Source: Flavobacteriaceae bacterium
GTDB lineage: Bacteria; Bacteroidota; Bacteroidia; Flavobacteriales; Flavobacteriaceae
Length of the DNA: 20,579 bases
Assembly: GCA_002709185.1 (NCBI GenBank)
Contig: PAQB01000044.1
Coordinates: forward strand, 1-20,579
Direction of reading: 5' to 3'
Under the pieces are notes generated by a model. That model did not search any database. It was not told the origin of the DNA and saw only the letters and a list, made by a program, of their open reading frames with translations. Below are positions 7,099-13,113 of the stretch, piece by piece. How positions within the stretch are numbered: the first letter of the stretch is position 1; every line of letters begins with the position of its first letter. Made by a program: the position numbers and the translations under genes.

Positions 7099-7686
7099 TT
7101 AAACATAGTACTGTGAAATCATAAGGTAAACCACAACGCCTGTGATGGCGACATACAGCCATACTGGATAAGCGTATTTTACAATTTTTTTATGGGCTTT
7201 ATAATCTTCTAAATAGGCCCTAATATAGCTGTACAACACCAAAGGTATGACCGCAACAGAAAGCGCAATGTGGGTGATTAAAATAAAGTAATAAATATAC
7301 TTTAGGCTGCCCTTACCGCCATAGGGGGTTGGGTCGCTTGTAATGTGATAGGCAATATACATCAATAGAAATACGACAGAACAGCTGATGGCTGTTTTCA
7401 TTAAAGATTCGTGAAGAAATATTCTTTTACTTTTAATCGCAATCAAAGCGGCAATAAGCAAGGCAGCCGTAAGGCCATTTATGGAAGCATAAATTGGAGG
7501 CAGAAAAGTAAGGGGTTTTGCAACAGGTAAATGCTCAAATAGAATGATCTCTTTCATTAAGATTAATTGATCTTGGTCCCATTTGAGTGTAAATAAAAGC
7601 GCCACAGCCAAAGGAATGAAAATCGAAATGATATTTGTCCAGAGTTTAAGTTTTGATACTGAGTATTTATTTGAAGAATTAATCAT
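7099..7686 (-). CDS. DUF420 membrane protein, probable oxidase maturation factor (CtaM/YozB-like)
   Basis: The 195-residue protein has five predicted membrane helices (about 15-33, 66-84, 98-116, 131-154, 173-192). Histidines His92, His114, His139 and His165 sit at or near helix ends, and it carries the family stretch TSDPTPYGGKGSLKYIYYF. This is the DUF420 family, whose Firmicutes members (CtaM/YozB) are needed for active heme-copper oxidases. The His residues suggest heme or copper handling, but this is inferred. The start ATG overlaps the SCO stop by 8 nt (ATGATTAA), and the 73-residue CxxC gene begins three bases after its stop. A job in cytochrome oxidase assembly fits both family and context. 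Confidence 0.85.
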   Translation of the reverse strand: MINSSNKYSVSKLKLWTNIISIFIPLAVALLFTLKWDQDQLILMKEIILFEHLPVAKPLTFLPPIYASINGLTAALLIAALIAIKSKRIFLHESLMKTAISCSVVFLLMYIAYHITSDPTPYGGKGSLKYIYYFILITHIALSVAVIPLVLYSYIRAYLEDYKAHKKIVKYAYPVWLYVAITGVVVYLMISQYYV

Positions 7687-8425
7687 GGTCTAATAATTTT
7701 AAAATGTCCTCCTTAAGCGCAGATATTTCTTCCACTTCTTCTTCCTCGCTTATTTGTTCTTTTTGACTGATCGTCCCCTTGTAATATATCTTTGGATTTC
7801 CAAAAGCATCCGTTCTAGAGCGAATGTACCCCTCTTTATCAATGAGGGCGAAATTCCCCGAATGCTCGAAACCCCCTGCAGCGCCCTCTACTTGTGCAGC
7901 ATAGAGGTTAAACCCAATATTGGCGAGGTCATAAATTGTTTGTTGTTTGCCTGTAAGAAAATGCCAATTTGGATGAGTAACTCCATACTGATCTGCATAA
8001 TTTTTTAATACTTCAACCGTGTCATGATTGGGATTGATCGTTATGGAGGCGATTCCAAAATCCGAGCGTTTGGGGAATGTGTTTTGAATGTCTACTAGGT
8101 TTTGACTCATTTTCGGGCAAATTGTAGGACAGGTCGTAAAGAAAAATTCAACCAAGTATACATGCCCATCAAAGTCTTTATTGGTTATGGTTAGACCATT
8201 CTGATTTGTAAAACTAAAGGGCATTACCTTTTTGCGCTCTCCATTAATTGTTAGATATGAAAGCGGCGTGGCGTCTGTCATTTGTAATATGACATTTTCG
8301 CTACGACTTTCTGTTCTAGTGATGTCCCCAGCTTGAACCCGTGTCACAATTTTAGGAATAAAAATAATCCCAAAAACCAGTATAATAAAAGCGATGCCTA
8401 TATATGAATAATTACTTTTGTTCAT
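7679..8425 (-). CDS. SCO1/SenC-type copper metallochaperone
   Basis: SCO proteins deliver copper to, and reduce the thiols of, the CuA site of cytochrome c oxidase subunit II on the periplasmic side. The 248-residue protein has an N-terminal membrane anchor (about 8-24) and a thioredoxin-like fold with CPTIC (Cys99 and Cys103). The third copper ligand is His188 in GGFEHSGNF. All three ligands are intact. It ends in an acidic extension (about 223-248, with SEEEEVEE) beyond the usual fold. Its ATG overlaps the stop of the upstream cysteine-less SCO-like gene (ATGA), and its own stop overlaps the DUF420 start, so the three genes are translationally linked. Confidence 0.93.
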   Translation of the reverse strand: MNKSNYSYIGIAFIILVFGIIFIPKIVTRVQAGDITRTESRSENVILQMTDATPLSYLTINGERKKVMPFSFTNQNGLTITNKDFDGHVYLVEFFFTTCPTICPKMSQNLVDIQNTFPKRSDFGIASITINPNHDTVEVLKNYADQYGVTHPNWHFLTGKQQTIYDLANIGFNLYAAQVEGAAGGFEHSGNFALIDKEGYIRSRTDAFGNPKIYYKGTISQKEQISEEEEVEEISALKEDILKLLDHD

Positions 8426-9129
8426 TGTTTTAAATCATTGGCTCGGCGAGTGGTCGAACTAAAATTCCCCTTTCGTTTTTGACGGTATTCTGTGAATAAA
8501 ATACGGATGTCATCACTCATTTTGTTTTTTAAATCTGAAATTTCCAAAACGTCATATGAAGTCATCGGGTAAACGGCAGCATTGCTTTCAATTTCAGATT
8601 TTGTGCGGTCGTCTAAGCGCCCTCTTTGATGACGCTCTCTGTCCACAACAAACACTTGGTTGGATGATAAATTTAGGCTTAAGGGGCGTGTGATTTTGAA
8701 ATTGGTATAAGCCTCGCTAATGGCCTGATCAGTTCCAAAAGCAAATTTCCAATATTGCAATGGCGCAAATGCATTGAGTTCTTTGTTCAATTCTAAAACT
8801 TGATGTTTTGCAGAATATGGTACCAATGCCAATACCTGAAATCTTTTAAATCCTAAAAATTTATCATATATGAGCTCCTTTAAGTTCAAGGCAAAAGTGG
8901 CGTCCTCCATAGGGCTATTGCCCAAAAATCCAACAACCGATAAATGGCCTTCCAACTGGATGCTGTCTCCATCAAGGGTTTTAAAATCGTAAAGTTCAGG
9001 AATATTTGTCTGAACAATGTCAAGGGTTTCATAGTTGTGTTTAGAGGGGTATAAAAATAACAGAAAAAGCACCGGCAAAAAAAACAAGACGGAAAGGACC
9101 AGAGGCTTTTTTATTTTGGATACAGACAT
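8422..9129 (-). CDS. Cysteine-less SCO-like, membrane-anchored thioredoxin-fold protein
   Basis: The 235-residue protein starts with a basic patch and a strong membrane anchor (about 9-27), followed by a periplasmic domain. Its order resembles the neighbouring SCO protein: YDFKTLDGDSIQL aligns with the pre-active-site strand, SVVGFLGNSPMED with the strand and active site, and FVVDRERHQRGRLDD with the FALIDKEGYIRSR region. Where SCO has CPTIC this protein has NSPMED, and it contains no cysteine at all. It therefore cannot do SCO copper or thiol chemistry and may be a structural or partner subunit. Its C-terminus is basic (YRQKRKGN, TTRRANDLK). The stop overlaps the SCO start by 4 nt. The relation to SCO is inferred from pattern and context. 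Confidence 0.7.
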   Translation of the reverse strand: MSVSKIKKPLVLSVLFFLPVLFLLFLYPSKHNYETLDIVQTNIPELYDFKTLDGDSIQLEGHLSVVGFLGNSPMEDATFALNLKELIYDKFLGFKRFQVLALVPYSAKHQVLELNKELNAFAPLQYWKFAFGTDQAISEAYTNFKITRPLSLNLSSNQVFVVDRERHQRGRLDDRTKSEIESNAAVYPMTSYDVLEISDLKNKMSDDIRILFTEYRQKRKGNFSSTTRRANDLKQ

Positions 9130-9133
9130 GATA

Positions 9134-9163
9134 CAAAAATATAAAAGCCCGACATAATGCCAA
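9134..9163 (-). promoter_or_regulatory. Promoter for the SCO-like/SCO/DUF420/CxxC unit
   Basis: On the minus strand TTG (9163-9161), a 19-nt spacer and TATTTTTG (9141-9134) match the Bacteroidota TTG-N19-TAnnTTTG promoter. The -7 element ends only 4 nt before the ATG at 9129. Transcription would then start at or next to the start codon, giving a nearly leaderless mRNA. Confidence 0.55.
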
Positions 9164-9185
9164 TCTTTTATGTTATAATATATTC

Positions 9186-9890
9186 TTAATTTTTATACTT
9201 ACTGTCCCAGATGGACTCGTTAAAATTTTTCCGCATCATGAACAACAAATAAAATGTGATGAAAACAAACGTTTTAATGTTGAACACAAAGATTACGAAC
9301 AATTGAGTATCAGAAAGCTTATTAAAAAGTAAAGCGCTGGCGGCAGTAGACGCTAAGCTTAAGAAGATAGAAGTAAATATTAATGTATTGACATTTTTAA
9401 AAGGCCAAACCAGAAATTTCCTGTAAGTTTTTAGGTCATTCCCCCATTTGTGGACTAGGTAATAGTAGCCATTGCCAATAGGAACAAAGAGCAAGGGGTC
9501 CTCTTTAGTTTTTAGCCTGAAAAGTTTGGAGGGTGCCATTATCTTAAAGTTTTCTAATTGGGTGTCGTGGGTGGCTTCTAATTCGGGAATGATGCTATAT
9601 AATTCATTGGGGTAGTCCCCCTTAAACAAATGGGTGTCCAAAAATCTAAGGCGGTACTTGATGCATAGCTTTTCAATGGAATCAATATGAAAAATCCTAT
9701 CTACGTCAAGATCATCAAAAGTGATGCTGTTTTGGTAAGCAGTGTTTTTTTTATCTAGTTTCGATTTGATTTGGGCCTTGCTGGCTTCTTTTTGGTCAAA
9801 GATGCGTTGTACTATCGCTTTTAAGTCTTGGCTGCTTATGCGCCTATCACGGTCTTTCTTTAAAGCGTTCTGAAGGTTTAAGTCAAACAT
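9186..9890 (-). CDS. Conserved-looking membrane protein of unknown function in the oxidase cluster
   Basis: I do not recognise a named family. The 234-residue protein has a long soluble N-terminal part (about 1-165) rich in charged helices. A compact segment follows at about 118-165 (KLFRLKTKEDPLLF, IGNGYYYLVHKWGNDL, KFLVWPF), then two membrane helices (about 169-189 and 195-219) and a short charged tail. No signal peptide is visible, so the N-terminal part is probably cytoplasmic. It lies between subunit IV (140 nt upstream) and the SCO-like gene (56 nt downstream) on the same strand. That placement hints at respiratory function but does not prove it, since both flanking gaps are larger than elsewhere in the cluster. 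Confidence 0.65.
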   Translation of the reverse strand: MFDLNLQNALKKDRDRRISSQDLKAIVQRIFDQKEASKAQIKSKLDKKNTAYQNSITFDDLDVDRIFHIDSIEKLCIKYRLRFLDTHLFKGDYPNELYSIIPELEATHDTQLENFKIMAPSKLFRLKTKEDPLLFVPIGNGYYYLVHKWGNDLKTYRKFLVWPFKNVNTLIFTSIFLSLASTAASALLFNKLSDTQLFVIFVFNIKTFVFITFYLLFMMRKNFNESIWDSKYKN

Positions 9891-10030
9891 TGGCCATTGA
9901 TTTAGAATGTAAAATTAATCAATAGTATCCAGTATATAAACTGAATAATCTGTTTTAACACTTTTTTATTAACCGACTGAAATCTGCTAAGAAAAAAATA
10001 TTGTGCTAAAAAGTAGATGCCGTGTTCTCT

Positions 10031-10474
10031 TTAGAAGTCTCTTTTGACGTGGCCTTGGGTGTAAACCGATTCTATATAACCTCCTTCTTGAAGTAGAATA
10101 AAGATGAGATAACAAATTAAAAAGACCGCAGTCCAAACTACAATACGTCTTAGCGATTTTGTTTCGTCACGCATGTGCATAAAGTCCCAAGTAATGTAAT
10201 AAGCCTTTATAATCGTCAATACAATAAAAATAAGGTTTAAGCTTTTGGTGTAAATAAAGACAGAAAACGTAATGTTTAAAAGGGTCGCACCAACACCGCC
10301 CTCAAAAGGGCTCATAGATGGCACCATTAAAATGTCAGGTTTGTAGATTCCTAGTACTACTTCTACCGCTGTAATAATAGAAAGCAGTAAAAGTACACCC
10401 CATATTTTTTGTGTATTGGATTTGAACTTTATCAGTCCTCTAAAAATTTCTAATTTATATGCGTGGTCTGCCAT
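10031..10474 (-). CDS. Cytochrome c oxidase subunit IV family protein
   Basis: This is a small structural subunit of the heme-copper oxidase. The 147 residues contain three predicted helices (about 22-42, 70-92, 109-127) and the segment KAYYITWDFMHMRDE after the second helix, which is characteristic of the prokaryotic COX4/CtaF-like family. Lengths near 100-120 are common; the extra residues here are a hydrophilic loop between helices 1 and 2 (PDILMVPSMSPFEGGVG) and a basic C-terminal tail. It starts 17 nt downstream of the long subunit III gene, in line with co-transcription. Confidence 0.88.
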   Translation of the reverse strand: MADHAYKLEIFRGLIKFKSNTQKIWGVLLLLSIITAVEVVLGIYKPDILMVPSMSPFEGGVGATLLNITFSVFIYTKSLNLIFIVLTIIKAYYITWDFMHMRDETKSLRRIVVWTAVFLICYLIFILLQEGGYIESVYTQGHVKRDF

Positions 10475-10491
10475 TATTCTCAGTATTTATT

Positions 10492-11493
10492 TTAAACAAG
10501 GTAAAAGAAGGTGAATACGAAAACCCAAACTAAATCAACAAAATGCCAATACAAGCCTACTTTTTCAACCATTTCATAATTTTTTCTGCGCTCGTAAGTG
10601 CCAATAATCACATTAAAGAAAATAATAATATTAATCACAACTCCAGAAAAAACGTGAAACCCATGAAAGCCTGTTATAAAAAAGAAAAAATCTGCAAACA
10701 ATGGCGCACCATACTCATTGACTTCTAAATTTGCGCCCTTGACATAGCGCTTACCGTTCATTTTAAGTTGACGTAAAGACTCTTCTCTTGATAAAACGGT
10801 CTTTTCGCCTTCGGCATTAATTGTTTGAGTCCGCACGAGTATGTTGGGGTTGGCCACCAAGCCAAGATATACATCATTAACGCTGTATGCTGGAAGGCTG
10901 CCCTCTGCTGTAAACCAAACACCGCTTTTGCTTTCATGCTGGGTTCGTTCTGTGGAGGCTGCAACGGCGAATTCTTCAACCGGTATTCTTTTAAAAACGG
11001 CTTCTCCGTCAACAGATTTGTAGCTGCCAAATTGTAGAATATTGCCACCTTTGGTCTGAACCGCGCCGTAGTCACCCTGGATAAATGTAGCCCATTCCCA
11101 TGCTTGTGAGCCCACAAAAATAGCCCCGCCAATGATGGTAAAGAACATGTACCAAATTACTTTATTTTTCTTCATTTGATGACCAGCATCCACTGCCAAG
11201 ACCATGGTTACTGAAGACATAATGAGAATGAATGTCATAAAAGCCACATAAATCATGGGCAGCTCTTGTCCGTGTAAAAAAGGAACGTGCGTAAACACTT
11301 CATCAGCTATGGGCCAATAGTCAATAAATTTAAACCTTGAAAAACCATAGGCCGCTAAAAAGCCAGAAAAAGTCAAAGCATCCGAAACGATAAAGAACCA
11401 CATCATCATTTTTCCATAACTGGATTTGAGCGGCTGGTTGCCACCGCCCCAAGTGGTCCCTTCTGTTCCTGTACTTATTGCTGTAGAATCCAT
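10492..11493 (-). CDS. Cytochrome c oxidase subunit III, long form with periplasmic insert
   Basis: This is subunit III of the aa3/caa3-type oxidase, which stabilises the catalytic core. Five helices are predicted (about 30-51, 80-101, 112-134, 266-297, 312-332). Conserved features are present: Glu133 in SQAWEWATF, FITGFHGFHVFSG, and the last helix YWHFVDLVWVF. Between helices 3 and 4 there is a hydrophilic insert of about 125 residues (about 140-264). The positive-inside rule (HQMKKNK and YERRKNYE in cytoplasmic loops) places this insert in the periplasm. I chose ATG 11493; a TTG two codons earlier is less likely. It lies between the short subunit III and subunit IV genes. Confidence 0.92.
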   Translation of the reverse strand: MDSTAISTGTEGTTWGGGNQPLKSSYGKMMMWFFIVSDALTFSGFLAAYGFSRFKFIDYWPIADEVFTHVPFLHGQELPMIYVAFMTFILIMSSVTMVLAVDAGHQMKKNKVIWYMFFTIIGGAIFVGSQAWEWATFIQGDYGAVQTKGGNILQFGSYKSVDGEAVFKRIPVEEFAVAASTERTQHESKSGVWFTAEGSLPAYSVNDVYLGLVANPNILVRTQTINAEGEKTVLSREESLRQLKMNGKRYVKGANLEVNEYGAPLFADFFFFITGFHGFHVFSGVVINIIIFFNVIIGTYERRKNYEMVEKVGLYWHFVDLVWVFVFTFFYLV

Positions 11494-11527
11494 AGTCAAT
11501 ACGTTATTTTGAGTTTCGCAAAAATAA

Positions 11528-12118
11528 TCAATTTATTCTGTTAAAGAAATATATAAAGAAAAAGAGATACAGCCATAAAAAGTCAATAAAATGCCAAAAT
11601 GTTGAGGCCAGATCAAATCCAGTTTTGTCTTTGGGTGTATACGCCTTTTTTAAATGCCTAAAAATAACAACCGCGAGGCATATCAATCCTGCCAAAACAT
11701 GAAGTATATGAAATACAGCGATGATGTATATGTAAGACATGGTAATGTTGCTGGTGGGTCCTGTGAAATTATAACCCATGGCTATGAGCTCATTAAATCC
11801 CGAAAATTGGGTGTAAATAAAAGCCAGACCGAAAACAAAAGTCCCTATAAGTAAAGCCACACTCCTTGAGTACTGCGTTCTAATCAGCATTTTTTTAGAA
11901 GCAAAAAGCAAAATGCTACTCACCACAATGATTATTGTACTGCGTGTGAATGACTCCGGCAACTGAAAATCACGAACCCAATCTTCTCGGGTGCTGCTCA
12001 CTATAAAAGCACTGGTAAGACCTCCAAATGACATGATTAGAGATATGATGCCAAACCACAACATCATTTTTTTAGCGCGTCCTTTCTTTTCTTGCAATGT
12101 TCCCTTTGTTAAATCCAT
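11528..12118 (-). CDS. Cytochrome c oxidase subunit III, short form
   Basis: A second, divergent subunit III gene. The 196-residue protein has five predicted helices: about 18-41, 59-73, 86-106, 126-149 and 173-192. It keeps the family blocks SYIYIIAVFHILHVLAGL and STFWHFIDFLWLYLFF. At the helix 3 position where the longer paralogue has Glu in SQAWEW, this protein reads YTQFSGF, so the conserved Glu appears to be absent. It has no periplasmic insert. I chose ATG 12118, 5 nt after the heme o synthase stop; a TTG at 12127 would overlap that stop by 4 nt and is the alternative. Two subunit III-like genes in tandem are common in caa3-type operons. Confidence 0.88.
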   Translation of the reverse strand: MDLTKGTLQEKKGRAKKMMLWFGIISLIMSFGGLTSAFIVSSTREDWVRDFQLPESFTRSTIIIVVSSILLFASKKMLIRTQYSRSVALLIGTFVFGLAFIYTQFSGFNELIAMGYNFTGPTSNITMSYIYIIAVFHILHVLAGLICLAVVIFRHLKKAYTPKDKTGFDLASTFWHFIDFLWLYLFFFIYFFNRIN

Positions 12119-12123
12119 AGCTT

Positions 12124-13032
12124 TCAAATAAATTTATCTAAAACATAAATAATTTGCATACTCATTAAATATATAATACTTACTGCCATCAATTTCTTTG
12201 CCGTATTCTCAGATTTGTTTTTAAAAAGCTTAAATCCATAGTACAAAAAAACAAGGCCTGCAATAAGGACAGGTACGGCGGCGTATATTGAGAGTTTTAA
12301 GCCTCCAGTAAAGCCTGATAATGGAACCAAACATATTAATATTGTCCAGCAGATGTAACCAATAATTTGAAGCACAGTACCTCTGTCTTTGGCGCCCGTA
12401 GGTAACATTCTAAACCCTGCTTTTTTATAATCTTCATCTAGCAACCAAGCGATAGCCCAAAAATGTGGAAATTGCCAAAAAAACTGCATCATAAATAAAA
12501 TGCCAGCCTCTAAACCAAAATGTCCTTTGCAAGCAACCCAGCCTAGCATAAATGGAATTGCACCAGGGATAGCGCCAGCTAAAACGGAAAGGGCTGTTTT
12601 CTGTTTAAGTGGTGTGTAAACACTGGTGTATATAAATATTGAAATGGCTGCAAACATAGCGGTAATCGGATTGATCGCGTACAAAATAATCAAGCCAATT
12701 GTTGTAAGAACTGTCCCAAGTATAAATGCATTTTTTACAGAAATTCTTCCCATTGGAATAGGTCTGTTTTTAGTACGCTCCATGACGGCATCCAAATCCC
12801 TTTCGATGATCTGATTGAATACGTTGGAAGCCCCTACCATGCAATACCCGCCAAAAGCTAGAAAAAGAAGTTTAGAAATATTTATAGTTTCTGCGGCAAG
12901 CAGATAGCCCGCGATGCAAGAAAAAACAACACTTAAGGACAGGCCCATTTTTGTAATCGTCTTAAAATCGCTTAAACGACTGACGGGGAGTTTAGACAAG
13001 ACAACATTTTGGGCCATAGCGTTGGTATCCAT
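12124..13032 (-). CDS. ctaB: Heme o synthase (protoheme IX farnesyltransferase)
   Basis: This integral membrane prenyltransferase of the UbiA superfamily transfers a farnesyl group from FPP to heme b, making heme o, the precursor of heme a for the oxidase. The 302-residue protein has the first Asp-rich motif NQIIERDLDAVMERT at 73-87 followed by KNRPIP, the second polar motif DEDYKKAGFRMLP at 199-211, and about nine hydrophobic helices. It is the first gene of the oxidase run and directly precedes the short subunit III gene. The symbol cyoE is used for the same enzyme in proteobacteria. A good promoter lies just upstream, with a leader of only a few bases. Confidence 0.95.
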   Translation of the reverse strand: MDTNAMAQNVVLSKLPVSRLSDFKTITKMGLSLSVVFSCIAGYLLAAETINISKLLFLAFGGYCMVGASNVFNQIIERDLDAVMERTKNRPIPMGRISVKNAFILGTVLTTIGLIILYAINPITAMFAAISIFIYTSVYTPLKQKTALSVLAGAIPGAIPFMLGWVACKGHFGLEAGILFMMQFFWQFPHFWAIAWLLDEDYKKAGFRMLPTGAKDRGTVLQIIGYICWTILICLVPLSGFTGGLKLSIYAAVPVLIAGLVFLYYGFKLFKNKSENTAKKLMAVSIIYLMSMQIIYVLDKFI

Positions 13033-13044
13033 TTCTTAAGTTGA

Positions 13045-13075
13045 CAAAGATAATTCTTAATTATATTTTATTCAA
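13045..13075 (-). promoter_or_regulatory. Promoter for the heme o synthase and oxidase subunit genes
   Basis: The minus strand shows TTG (13075-13073), a 20-nt spacer and TATCTTTG (13052-13045), which is a full Bacteroidota-type promoter. The -7 element ends 12 nt before the ATG at 13032, so the transcript would have a very short leader. It likely drives heme o synthase, both subunit III genes and subunit IV. Confidence 0.65.
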
Positions 13076-13113
13076 TATAATATCATAAAAACGTTCTAGT
13101 TAAAACAAACGGC

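Noticed and set aside
10758..11132. 124-residue open frame on the minus strand inside the long subunit III gene
   Set aside because: It is a different frame of a well-supported gene with no recognisable domain; a shadow frame.
11494..11499. TTG start for the long subunit III gene
   Set aside because: ATG at 11493 is two codons downstream and is the more usual initiation codon.
11519..11526. TATTTTTG -7-like element on the minus strand upstream of the long subunit III gene
   Set aside because: No TTG at the -33 distance, and the gap is only 34 nt within a co-directional gene run; likely a chance match in AT-rich sequence.
12119..12127. TTG start for the short subunit III gene
   Set aside because: An ATG lies three codons later at 12118, 5 nt after the preceding stop. 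TTG is possible but less likely.
13033..13113. Possible terminator after the DUF5916 gene
   Set aside because: Only a four-pair CGTT/AACG stem precedes a short T-run on the minus strand; too weak to call.
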